A stretch of 64,000 bases of DNA from Brassica napus (lineage: Eukaryota; Streptophyta; Magnoliopsida; Brassicales; Brassicaceae): assembly GCF_020379485.1 (NCBI RefSeq), contig NW_026014629.1, positions 186,001 to 250,000 of the forward strand. Direction: 5' to 3'. Made by a program: the position numbers and the translations under genes. The notes under the pieces are model-generated. The model was not told where the DNA came from. It saw nothing but the letters and a program-made list of their open reading frames with translations, and ran no database searches. Position 1 is the stretch's first letter, and the number at the start of each line of letters is the position of its first letter. Below are positions 29,946 through 40,174 of the stretch, piece by piece.

Positions 29946-32904
29946 TTTTTTTTTGAACGACTACTTCATTAAAAAGAAAGGAGATTACACATAGATTGTT
30001 TCAACTAATACTCTCTTAGCAAGAGCATCAGCGGCCATATTGTCTTTGCGAGAAATAAAAATGAAGGAGGAAACAGAGAGGTAACAAGACAAATTTAGGA
30101 TATCCTGTAGGATTCCGCAAAGTTCCTTGATTGGGTCTCTCCTATTGATAGCTCTGATGATGATCTGAGCGTCTGATTTGATGCATAGTTTGTTAAAGCC
30201 AAGAGCTTGCGCATGGAGTAAGGCTTCTCTTAACGCCATGCCCTCTGCCACTAAGGGGGAGGGGACGTAGAGTTCGAGCGAGGTTCCCCGTGCCAGTATC
30301 CTGCCTGTGTTATCCGAGAACAGCCAAGCCAACCCCGCTTTCTGTTCTGATTCCTTCCAAGCTGCATCTGTGTTCACCGTGATGATATCTGGGTTCATTT
30401 GGGGAGGAGGCCTTTGGACAATTGTGTTCTGCTCAGTGGCCAGACCAGTGATAGACTGTTCCTGAGCTGTTTGCCATTCCAGTGCGTCCGCAATCGCTTT
30501 CGAGAGGACCTCCTTCGCCTCAAAACACCTGTTCTGAAATATCTTATGGTTTCTAGCAATCCATAGGTTCCAGCATATCCATGGAAAGAGAGACCCCATT
30601 CTCATTCCTATGGGAGGAAGGTTTCGGGCCTTCTTTGAGTCTTTGAGGGCTCTTTGGAAATCTGCAGAATCAATTATGTTCATCACATTATGGATCGGGG
30701 TTTGGTTCCAAATCTGTCTCGCAAAAGGACATGTCAAGAACAGATGGTTCGCCGTCTCTCGATCTCCACAATGAGTGCAAGCGAGGCACGTTGCTGGGAT
30801 ACCTCTTGAAGCTAGCGTATCTCCCAACGGTAGCGCACGCTGTACTATCTTCCATAGGAAAACTTTTATCTTGGGTGGGATGGGGAGCAACCAAATGTCT
30901 GCCATCCAGTCACATATCATCGGTTGGGGGGGTGGACTCTGTTCGGGCTGTAACTGCTTCAGGGCTGTATGATAACCTGTCTTTGTAGAGTATTCACCAC
31001 TTTTAGTCGCTAACCAGCAATGCTTATCTTGGCCTCCTGTTCTACTTGGTTTAAGGAGAAGGATTTTATGAGCTTCATGGGGAAGCAGCAAATCCACTTT
31101 ATCTCGGTCCCAAGCTCCTGTTGGTTGAGTTAACAAGTGTGAAACTGTTAGGTCCTTTGAAGAGAGGTTCGGCGGGCCAATCGGTCTAGTTGGTACATCC
31201 AGTGAGATCCACGGTTCTTCCCAAATCTTTGTACTCTCTCCATTTCCTATAGTTTTACCCATGTTCTGCAGTAAGAGATCTCTTCCGCATAGGATGCTTC
31301 TCCATCCATGTGAACATGAGCTTGAAGCTGGTACAGCCAGGAACGAGGAAGTGGTACAATATTTTCCTGTCATCACTTTGGCAAGTAGACAGTCTGGATT
31401 GTTTAAAATCCGCCACCCCTGCTTAGCTAGTAGGGCATCATTGAAAGCCTCAACGTCTCTCACTCCTAACCCTCCTTCCGATTTCGGTTTTGCAACTCGC
31501 GACCAAGCGATCCAGCACATCTTCCGCGTCTCCGGGTTATCATCCCACCAGTATCTCGTGAAGGCTGATTGTATCCTATTGGTGAGACCTTTCGGCAGTT
31601 TAAAAGCCATCATAGAGAAAGAGGGAATTGGTAGCAGGACTGACTGCAACATGGTCAGTTTTCCTCCGGCCGAGAGCTTACGAGTACTCCAGCTTGCCGC
31701 TTTTTGTCGTATACGATCCACAATCGAGGTGAAAAGATCTCTCTTCCTCCTCCCAAAGTGCTCTGGCAAGCCTAGATACTTTCCTACCCCCCCTTCCTTA
31801 GCAATACCCAGGCATTCTTTAACCCTTTCTCTCACTTCAGCTGGCGCCTTTTTGGAGAAAGTGATCGCAGATTTCTCTGTGTTGATCATTTGACCAGATG
31901 CAGCTTCATATTTCTTCAGGACTTCCTTTAGTGCATTGACACTACTGATGGTCGTTTTGGCAAAGAACATCGTGTCATCAGCGAATAATAAGTGATTTAT
32001 TCTTGGGCTAGCTCTTGCGACCCGAACCCCTGCCAGTGAACCTCTTCGCTGCGCCTCCATGCATAAACCCGATAAAACCTCGCTACAAAGTATGAAGATG
32101 TAAGGGGACAGCGGGTCTCCCTGCCGGATGCCTCGAGTTGGGTATATCATTCCTTGGACCTCGCCGTTGAATAAGACAGAGTATGTCACTGTCGTGATGC
32201 AACTCATAATCCAACCGCAGAAAACCTCATGGAATCCAAATCTCCGGAGCACCGCCTCAATAAATTTCCACTCTAGCCTATCATAAGCCTTGCTCATATC
32301 TGTTTTCACAGCCATAGAGCAATGTTTTGTAGCTCCCGATCTCTTGAGAAAATGAAGAGTTTCGTGTGTTATCATTATGTTGTCTGTAATCACTCTGTTT
32401 GGCACAAAAGCAGATTGATTTTCGGAGATGATGGAGTCCAGTACCGGTTGCAGCCTTCTCGTGATGATTTTCGAAATAATCTTGTAATAGACGTTAGTCA
32501 AAGCTATCGGTCTATAATCTGCCACTGTCTTTGGTGCTGTGATCTTTGGTATTAGGCGCAGGTGAGTATGGTTGATGTTCTGTGGGAGAGTTCCATGTCT
32601 GAAGAAGTCCGTAATTTCAGCTATGATGGCGGGTCCAACCGTAGACCAGTTTGTCCTGAAGAACCCTGCCGAGAAGCCGTCAGGCCCCGGGGCCTTATCT
32701 GGGTGGATCAAGAACAGGGCTTCTTTGATTTCCTTAGCTGTGGGTATACCTGTCAATGCGTCCCTATCTTCTGGGGTGATGGACTTTCTTAAGGCTTCCT
32801 CCACGATGTTAGATGGGTCTGAGTTATTTGTCGAGAACAGATTAGCAAAGTACTTTGTAATGACCTCAATAATCTCTGGTTCTTCATAGACTGCATCTCC
32901 TTCT
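29946..32904 (-). mobile_element. LINE retrotransposon, 5'-truncated, 17-bp target duplication
   Basis: The minus-strand insert ends in a poly-A (T run at 29943-29954). It is flanked by identical 17-bp copies of GCCTGCAGTCACGTTCT at 29929-29945 and 32905-32921. The ORF2 frame is open from the 5' truncation point to its natural stop. The endonuclease domain is missing, so the copy is 5' truncated (about 2.96 kb). The identical duplications and open frame suggest a recent insertion. It landed inside an older RNase H relic. Confidence 0.95.
29985..32804 (-). CDS. LINE ORF2: reverse transcriptase, zf-RVT and RNase H
   Basis: This 939-residue frame is the C-terminal two-thirds of a plant L1-type ORF2 protein, which copies its own RNA at a nicked target. 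The start given is only the first possible initiator; coding sequence continues upstream to the truncation at about 32903. Visible parts: the RT fingers with HPDKAPGPDGFSAGFF (about 34-49), KTDMSKAYDRLEW (167-179), RGIRQGDPLSPYIF (224-237) and the catalytic FADD (about 274-277); a zf-RVT region with CTHCGDRETANHLFLTC; and a C-terminal RNase H domain (about 800-930) with NTDAAW, AEGMALREAL, KSDAQ and ADALAK. No stop or frameshift interrupts it. The N-terminal endonuclease is absent, so autonomous movement is unlikely. Confidence 0.93.
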   Translation of the reverse strand: MEEALRKSITPEDRDALTGIPTAKEIKEALFLIHPDKAPGPDGFSAGFFRTNWSTVGPAIIAEITDFFRHGTLPQNINHTHLRLIPKITAPKTVADYRPIALTNVYYKIISKIITRRLQPVLDSIISENQSAFVPNRVITDNIMITHETLHFLKRSGATKHCSMAVKTDMSKAYDRLEWKFIEAVLRRFGFHEVFCGWIMSCITTVTYSVLFNGEVQGMIYPTRGIRQGDPLSPYIFILCSEVLSGLCMEAQRRGSLAGVRVARASPRINHLLFADDTMFFAKTTISSVNALKEVLKKYEAASGQMINTEKSAITFSKKAPAEVRERVKECLGIAKEGGVGKYLGLPEHFGRRKRDLFTSIVDRIRQKAASWSTRKLSAGGKLTMLQSVLLPIPSFSMMAFKLPKGLTNRIQSAFTRYWWDDNPETRKMCWIAWSRVAKPKSEGGLGVRDVEAFNDALLAKQGWRILNNPDCLLAKVMTGKYCTTSSFLAVPASSSCSHGWRSILCGRDLLLQNMGKTIGNGESTKIWEEPWISLDVPTRPIGPPNLSSKDLTVSHLLTQPTGAWDRDKVDLLLPHEAHKILLLKPSRTGGQDKHCWLATKSGEYSTKTGYHTALKQLQPEQSPPPQPMICDWMADIWLLPIPPKIKVFLWKIVQRALPLGDTLASRGIPATCLACTHCGDRETANHLFLTCPFARQIWNQTPIHNVMNIIDSADFQRALKDSKKARNLPPIGMRMGSLFPWICWNLWIARNHKIFQNRCFEAKEVLSKAIADALEWQTAQEQSITGLATEQNTIVQRPPPQMNPDIITVNTDAAWKESEQKAGLAWLFSDNTGRILARGTSLELYVPSPLVAEGMALREALLHAQALGFNKLCIKSDAQIIIRAINRRDPIKELCGILQDILNLSCYLSVSSFIFISRKDNMAADALAKRVLVETIYV

Positions 32905-33159
32905 GCCTGCAGTCACGTTCTGATAGCGAAGAACATAAGAAAATAAAACAGAAGCAAAAGATAGGGATAGAACTTCGATATCAAAGAAAACCCCATAGAG
33001 CTCTACTGAATAGGATTTCGAGTTGATAGCTTTTACGAGCTCTTGAGAGTCAGATCCATTTTCTAAAACACTATCCAAAAAGTATAAATATCTGGAAAAA
33101 GTGGTGAGAGAATCAAATAAGGTTCTCATAGGAGATAACAGAGATGTTTTTTGATGATG

Positions 33160-33725
33160 TATTATTTAAAAAAAATATTAAAAAGAAATATATATTTATA
33201 TTTTAAATAAAAAGATATTACCGGATATTATTAAAATGAAATATTAGAAAAAGATATTTAAGAATATTTTTTAGATATCTAATTTTAAAATATTTAAATA
33301 ATACATTAGACTATGGTGTACATGTATAATAATAATAAAGTTATTGTAGGCGAAATAATAGAAAACTAAATAAATGTAGTTGTAGTTTTTGTAAATAAAG
33401 TTTTAGTGCTTATTTTTAATAATATATATTAGTATTTATTTATAATCATAGTTAATATTAATTACGAATTTATTATTTAGAATAAATATCAAAAATAAAT
33501 AAATACATTTACATTTTAAATATAAATAGTAAAGATAAATTTTAAATGTAATCTTTAGAAAAAGATAATTAATTATATTTTCTTAGATATATAATTTTTA
33601 ATATTCAAATAATATTTAAGCTATGGTGTATATAGTTAATAATAACTTAATAAGTTAAATAAATTTAATGATACTATTATTTTTTGTAAGTAGATTTTTT
33701 ACTGCTTATGTTTTAATAATATAGA
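33160..33725 (-). mobile_element. Stacked Helitron 5'-terminal segments
   Basis: Two related ~300-bp segments carry 'ctatggtgta' at 33313 and 33615. Each ends on the right in a Helitron-type 5' start. The right one is clean: on the minus strand A|TCTATATTATTAAAACATAA at 33725. The left one (about 33425) has decayed. The same sequence also resembles 28970-29240 inside the Helitron at 27599. No matching 3' end was located. Confidence 0.55.
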
Positions 33726-35379
33726 TTACAAACTAAACTAAATTAAATTTCTTACTATTTTATTTATGAGATATTTTATTTGAGATACTAATGGATGTGA
33801 GTGCTCTTATATGTTATCTAGGATCAATTTTCTTTTTTCTTTTTTGATAACGAACTAAGATCAAACTAAAATAGACATTTTGTATCTTTAATACCTAATT
33901 GAAACTTCTCTATTGAGAATACTGCGCATATGGCCAGAGTTTGAGGAGTTTGTTACAACAACCGTATGCGATCTGATGGTATCGTTCGAATTTAGATCTC
34001 TCAGTGAATTAGTTAAGGTAATTATCTGTGATGTTATATATATATATATACATACATATTATTGTACTATTATGTATATGTCAATACTTGAACTATATAA
34101 AATTAAAGTAAGTATTAAAATTTTCAATTAGCACAAAAATAGATAGTGTAATTTAATAGATAGCTGGGTATTTTATTCGTTAAATGTGATTCGATCTATT
34201 ATACCTTTCGATTTGATCCAAAAATTCTGGATATCCGTAAATTTTCGAAGCAAAACAAATACTAAAAATCAATATCTGCTGAAATCGAAGCAAATCAGAA
34301 ATATTCAAATTTTGGGAAGCGGATATCTGCTCCGATCCGGCGATATATAAATACATGTATATCTTGTTTACATTTACAGTTTTAAATGTATAAATTTATA
34401 TATTTATTATTCTAACATATGATTTGATAAATTATACTCACATTATTACTTATACTAAAGTATTACATAAAAAGGTGAAAAAACTTACAACAATTATAAC
34501 TTTTTCTTAAGTTTTGTTTTATTATAATTGTTAACTTAAGTTTAAAATTTACAAAATATGTAGTTTCACTATTTCTTTAAATTTTTATTTTATATATCAT
34601 GCAAATAATATTTTATAAAACAAATTTGTATCAAATTTTTAAGTTTATTTGTATTAATCAAAATGGATGAGATATCCGTAAGTATTGGTTAATATCAACA
34701 AATATCTATTTATTTTCGAATATATGTGTTCCGGATATCCGTATTTTTTCGAGGCAAAACAAATAAAAAAAATTAGATATTTGCGGCATACGAAGCAAAT
34801 TACAAATACCTCTAAAAATTCAGATATTCGATCATTGCCCAACAGTAATTATATTATTGTCAGTAACTACGACTTCTAATCACACTAGTAGGTTCCACAT
34901 ATTCCCATCTTACATGTTTTATTTTTCATTCACACTGGGAATGATGCATGTGGGATTCAGCATTAATGCATTTTCCTTGGTAAAAGTCAACCTTATAAAT
35001 TAGAGATCGTTTCAAGAAACTTTGTAAGAATTCTTCCGATTGGTATTTTCATAGATGTTCGACATACAGAAGTGAGTAAAAGATAAGACATGATCGAAGT
35101 TGTTCGACAGAGAAATCAAATTTGGACTCTTTACGAGCTTATATCCTGAGATCCTCAGTTACTAACACAGTCTCTAAAACGACCAAACGCGAACGCATAC
35201 ATTAATAGTGTGAGAGTATCATTATCAAGGGTTTTTAGGGCGGGATTTTTAGGAGAATATAAAAAATTGTTTCTTAATTTTTAATTAAAAAGTTAATAAA
35301 CTGTTTCTGAGAACATCGTGTGTGTATATTTCAAACTTTTATGAAGATACTAACAATGCGTTGGGACAGCGGTTATTAA
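33726..35379. other. Intergenic with two copies of the GGATATCCGTAA repeat
   Basis: No gene is seen. Copies of the dispersed repeat lie at about 34190-34350 and 34660-34830, both with GGATATCCGTA, 'gcaaaacaaat' and 'gaagcaaat'. A TA microsatellite is at 34039-34054. The segment 34990-35180 is less AT-rich but shows no protein. Confidence 0.5.
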
Positions 35380-35777
35380 GCACAACAGTTTGGTCTATTA
35401 TATTTCAACTTAAAATCAATTGATGATAAGTGAGATAAATAGATTGCTCTTAACATTTTATATATTACTTAAGTTTTTTTTAAACTTTGGATATAAGATA
35501 CTTTATCTCTAATACCCCTATTATGGCTTTTATCGGCCAACTATCTCGAAATTTTTGGACTTTTTATCTGGTCACGAGGGTTTAGTAGGATATTTATAAT
35601 TGGTTGAAAGGGTTATATTAGTAGGTGTTTAGAATTTAAGCTCTGATACCATGTTACATTCTGGCTTATGATAAGTTTCCAACTTAAAGTTAACCAGTAA
35701 TCAGTGAATATCCCTTAACCTTTTATATTAATTAAATTTCTCTTAAACTTCCGATGTGAGATAATTTATCTCTAATA
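35380..35777 (-). mobile_element. TRIM (terminal-repeat retrotransposon in miniature)
   Basis: On the minus strand a ~126-bp terminal repeat (35652-35777, starting TATTAGAGATAAATTATCTC, with the CACATCGGAAG motif typical of TRIM/LTR ends) is followed at once by TGGTATCAGAGC (35640-35651), the primer-binding site for initiator tRNA-Met. About 120 bp of non-coding interior and a purine stretch (ATAGGGG) lead to a second, more diverged terminal repeat (about 35380-35514). No coding capacity. Terminal repeats differ clearly, so the copy is old. Confidence 0.75.
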
Positions 35778-36407
35778 GTCTCTATTTGATTTTTTCTGGT
35801 AAAATTATTTTATTATATATCATCATATACTAACAAAGGTTGGTACCGGCCGAACTCCTCCTATTTAAGAAAAGATTTTTATGGAAATAAAATTAAAAAA
35901 TTGAGACGCAGTTCAAATATTCAAATATCATAGGAAATTTTAATAAAATATAACCAATTAACCATATAATCATATATAGTATTTTTGTATCTTATCATTT
36001 ATATATATTTTTTGTCAGCATCTATACTATTATTTATGAAATAATTTTTCCATATTAAAAATTAGAGCGGTTAGAGTCGTCGATATCCATAGGAATAATT
36101 AAATTCATTTATTATATAATTTATATTACCCTAATATTTATATAATGAATATATTATATGGTTAAAAAATAATTTTATATATATTTTTTGTTGTTATCTG
36201 TAAATACATTTTAATCATAAATAATTAAAGGCTGAAAACATTAAGATTTATAACTAAATATTAATCAATTAAAAATCATTTGGTATATGAATTTTCACGT
36301 TATAGTTTATAACGATTAAATTATTTAACAATAACTATTTATAAAATGATTAGCAAATTAGCTAGTATAAATATATTAGCTAAATATATATATTTTTAAT
36401 TACCAAC

Positions 36408-36444
<37 letters not shown>
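35778..36444. other. AT-rich spacer ending in a TA microsatellite
   Basis: No gene. A long (TA) run occupies about 36410-36444, directly at the left edge of the foldback element. Confidence 0.6.
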
Positions 36445-36447
<3 letters not shown>

Positions 36448-37079
36448 GACTTATTCTTAGGTTCACCAACCAATAGAATTGTTTTATTTTATATTCGATA
36501 TCTTTTAAAAAAAGAAACAAAATATTGTCAAATTATATTATGTTTTTAAAATTAAAAAGTAATAATTACAAAAAAAATATTTTACGTCGTCAGCATAACA
36601 TTAAACCCTAAACCCTAAATTCTAATCCCTAAACCCTTAATCCTAAACTCTAAACCCTTGGATAAACCCTAAACTATAGGATAAATCCAAAACTCTAAAT
36701 CAAAATCACTATACACTAAAACATTCAAGCGTTTAGGGTTTAGTGTTTTAGTGTTTTTTTATTTAGAGTTTATCCAAGGGTTTAGGGTTTACCCAAGGGT
36801 TTAGGATTTACTCAAGGGTTTAGGATTTATCCAAGGGTTTAGGGTTTAGGATTTAGGGTTTAGGGATTAGGATTTAGGGTTTAGTGTTTTGTTGAGAACA
36901 TTAAAAATATTTTTTTTTTAATTCTTTTTCTGTAACTATTATCTTTTTTTATTTTAAAAACATAATATAATTTGAGAATATTTTGTTTCTTTTTTAAAGA
37001 TATCAAATTTAAAATAATGAAATCTTATTGGTTGGTGAACCTAGAGGTTCACCCTAGGGAGTGAACCCAAGAACGACTC
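36445..37079. mobile_element. Foldback element with telomere-motif arms
   Basis: The outer arms are inverted repeats: 36445-36560 pairs with the reverse complement of about 36925-37079 ('ggttcaccaaccaat' against 'attggttggtgaacc'). Inside them, CCCTAAA-type motifs run at 36602-36720 and TTTAGGG-type motifs at 36732-36890, so even the core is palindromic. The motifs are degenerate and interspersed with 'ccaagg', unlike a true telomere. It is best read as a large MITE-like foldback that amplified telomere-like heptamers. The right end carries about 26 extra bases not present on the left. Confidence 0.75.
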
Positions 37080-37570
37080 ATATATTAATTAGACCCTCGC
37101 CTGAAGGAAGACAATTAATATCTGACTAGCTACGAGAACACTTGGTATACGACGGCCACTCTGACCCCCTGTCTGTTCCGACACTTGGGTGAATCCCCAA
37201 CTTCACTAAAATTGTCCAAAGTCATATTTTACTCTCTTTTACCCCCAAAATAGTTGCAAACACCTCCAAAACCTTCAAATGATTGCTCTAACACCTTATA
37301 GAACTTTCAAAAGTTTTTAAACAAAATTATTCTTATTCAAAAACTTTTCTTCACTCTCTCATAATTTTTTCCTACTATTTTTTCCTTTGTACTTATAAAA
37401 TATTTGGTGAGATATTTACAATGAAGATTTTCTAACAATATACTAACAGTAAAAAATATTATATACTTAGTAAAAGAAAACATGTTATACATAAAACTCA
37501 AGTAAGTATTTGATGTAAAAAAAGAACATAAAATCAAGTATTCTATATCCTGTTCGAATGTTATATATTA
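37080..37570. other. Intergenic, no gene seen
   Basis: AT-rich stretch between the foldback and the next Helitron; no protein-like frame. Confidence 0.5.
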
Positions 37571-40174
37571 CTAGGAGCGTGGCCCCGCGCAAGCGCGGGA
37601 TAGTTGGTCTTAAACTTGTATTTTGTGTTAGAAGATATGGTTGTTGAAAAAAAACAAAGTTTCTATAAGAAAAGAATAAGGAATTGAGGAGATGGTCGTT
37701 CAAAAAAAGTATACGTAAGAGATGATAAGTGAAGTTAGAAACATTAGTTAGGAGATGGTATATTATTCATAGTGGATGTCTATTGTATGAGTAGGCTTTT
37801 TGGAAGCTTTAATTTGTTTGTTTTTTTTAGCCAGAGGTTTAAGAGGCGATAACGCATACTTTGAAAAAAAAACTGTTTGAGAAAAAAGAAACTTGAGAAG
37901 AAGCTGATCGGAGCATAAGTGGTCGTTTTTGGAACCCATAAACAAACCAGATGCTATTTCTCTTAGTTTGAAGCGAGGGTGAGAGATTGCTTTTTCCCTA
38001 CTGCAAGTCCTGTAAAAATGCATTTGGGGCATCCATTAATCTGTTATTGGATAAAAAACTCATGATTTAGTTTGATGATACGATCCATTAAACTGGACCT
38101 TAAAATTTTGAGTACAACTAACTATTGTATTTACACAATTTAAATTAAACAAATTATCTCCAATTTGTCCAATTAGACGTATTCTCTAAAATAACCTGAC
38201 ATGAGTCTGTAAACATTTTCTACGTTGAAACAATGTCGACAATAGCATCGTGTTGCTATGTGAACATGTATTGATACACTAAGTTAGAACATGCTTATTT
38301 TTCAGACGTTCTATTTATTTAAAATCCAAGTAACTCTTTTCCCGGTGGGAGATGGTTTGAAGATATTTCAAGACACAACCAAAGATCAAAGTAGGGAATA
38401 CATAAGAAAATATTTATTTCAAATGACACGATAGCTATAAGTGGAGATGACAATTCGGTCTTGAAACTATCACTCAGGGGGCGTTTGGACTATTTGGCTC
38501 GTCTTCAAAGCTGGGCAGTTTTGCTTCATCAACTCCCATTGCTCTTTTCGCCGCATCAACCGTGTTGCTGGCAGATGATGTTGCTTGTCCAGCTTGGACA
38601 TCCACGACTGGAGCTTGGCTGCTGCTGCTACTCTGAGACACAATTGTACATGTATGTTATTTAAGATCTGAACGGAAAAAATTATTAAGAACTTAGATTA
38701 CCCACCTCTGGCTGAGTGCCAAAGAAGATATCTCAGTGACTGCAGAGATGGTGAAAAACGATTCCTTGCCACTTAGCAGTTCAATGCAGTTTGGTAGCTC
38801 CGGTCCTTCATCACCTCTCATCTGTAACAATTTTATATGATTGTTACAATTATATATATGATTCGAGGGTCAGAGAAATCGTAACAATTTTAATAATTTT
38901 AATGTAATGTGTTAGAGCAAAAACAAGCCTCCGCAAGAGCCAGAATGTTTGCATCTTTCTTGCTGATCTCCCTGTCAAAGACCACAAAACGTGGCACTTC
39001 GTTGTCGTCGTCAACAGCCAGTTCAACGGAACCTGGAAAGAGAGTAGGTTAGCTGTGAACGTGTATTTAAATTATGGTGTTCTTTTAGATATGAGACATG
39101 ATTACCATTAATACCTGACTACTGACGTTCGGAGGAACGCATCTGTTGTACCGGAGTGAAGTGTCGGATTGGAGAAACACAAATTTACAAAGTTTCCAAA
39201 GAGAAGATTCTGTTTCTCAATTTATACGCCCAGCCCGTAAAAAAAACTTCAATCATGTAAACAATCAAAACATAAAACATGAAGATCAACAATGTTCACA
39301 ACTAAGCCAAAACTCAAGAAGCACATGTTTTTTTACCTTTAGCGCTCCTTGCACTGATTGAGCAACTTTTTCCACGACCGTTTCGTGGTATTGGGTTCCC
39401 CTTTGAGATGGTAGATAAGAAAGCAAAAGCCAAGTCATCCCTTGGTCCATAATTTTGTTCTTATATTATGGGTTTGACAGTTGTCACTGAACTGCTAATC
39501 ATGGTGAGCGTTTGGAGTCTCAGCAATATAACTTTATATAGCGAGGATGGTCATATCGGTTCGGAAACGTGTTACATAATCATTATTGATGGTCTGAGTA
39601 AATAGGGGGAGATGTAGAGATTGGGGAAGATAAAGAGTTCGTGTAAGGAGTTCATGGTTTTGAAGGAAATTGGAGGAGTAAAAGAACCCTAGATCTCACT
39701 AAAGAGAATATCAGACGACATCAAAACTTATTTGGGCCACTACGGGGATTTGTTTCATGGGCTTGGCTTCAGCCTTAAATCTAAAGATATAGGCGAAAGA
39801 CTTAACGAATATATCCACATATCAGTTAACAGATTTATTTAAGTTCGACTTTATCTTTCTGGTGAAACCCACACTATTTAAAATATAGACACGTGGATAA
39901 CTTTAGGAGAAGCAAAAGTGCCTCATTATATATGAACTGTATCAAGAGCTTTGGATTGGGCTGCGCGATAGGTTTAATGGGCTGCGACCAACACGGTTTC
40001 AAGTGAGGTTCGGGATTGGGCTGCAAAATGAGTCAAATGGGCTGCGAAGGTGACTATTTTTTTTTAATTTCAAGCCCAATCTGCCAGTGACATGGCAGAA
40101 TGATTGGTTGGGAATATTTTGCCTAGGTGGCACCCCTAAGAAGCCTCAAAATTAAGCCCTTTTATATAGTGGGA
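37571..40174 (-). mobile_element. Helitron carrying an RPA70-like gene fragment
   Basis: Minus-strand ends are canonical: A|TCCCACTATATAAAAGGG at 40174 and CCCGCGCTTGCGCGGGG hairpin, CCACGCTC, CTAG|T at 37571. The element is 2,604 bp. It contains at least three exon-like pieces (38474-39032) of a single-strand DNA-binding RPA70 C-terminal domain. There is no Rep/helicase, so it is non-autonomous. Plant Helitrons sometimes carry RPA-like genes of their own, so this could be an element gene or a captured host gene. Confidence 0.88.
38474..39032 (-). pseudogene. RPA70-like (replication protein A large subunit) C-terminal gene fragment
   Basis: Exon-like blocks on the minus strand: 39032 to about 38930 (ELAVDDDNEVPRFVVFDREI), 38821-38706 (MRGDEGPELPNCIELLSGKE...TISAVTEIS) and 38632-38474 (a Ser/Gln-rich tail ending in a stop at 38474-38476). 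AG acceptors precede all three blocks and a GT donor follows the second. The VPRFVVFDREI and LP.CIELLSGKE patterns fit the last OB fold of RPA1-type proteins, which bind single-stranded DNA in replication and repair. The N-terminal OB folds are absent and the donor after the first block looks like GC, so I treat it as a fragment. It lies wholly inside a Helitron. Confidence 0.65.

Larger units (their letters stand above)
29862..33129 (-). pseudogene. Older RNase H (LINE-type) relic split by the LINE insertion
   Basis: Right of the inserted LINE the minus strand encodes DSQELVKAINSKSYSVELYG and FSYVLRYQNVTAG. Left of it, reading on through one copy of the target duplication, the same frame continues GSLAKNALRLATSLY and a stop at about 29882. 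Together this is the end of an RNase H domain (the usual RxxNxxADxLAK motif, with G for D). The insertion lies exactly between NVTAG and SLAKN. It is probably the tail of an earlier LINE copy, though a host RNase H-like gene cannot be excluded. Confidence 0.8.

Noticed and set aside
29985..32804. The 939-residue frame as a host gene
   Set aside because: RT, zf-RVT and RNase H domains, poly-A and 17-bp target duplications make it a LINE.
34654..34879. Short frames on both strands over a GGATATCCGTAA repeat copy
   Set aside because: They fall inside a non-coding dispersed repeat and do not recur intact in its other copies.
36600..36890. A true telomere or chromosome end
   Set aside because: The heptamers are degenerate, in two opposite orientations within a palindrome, and have ordinary DNA on both sides.
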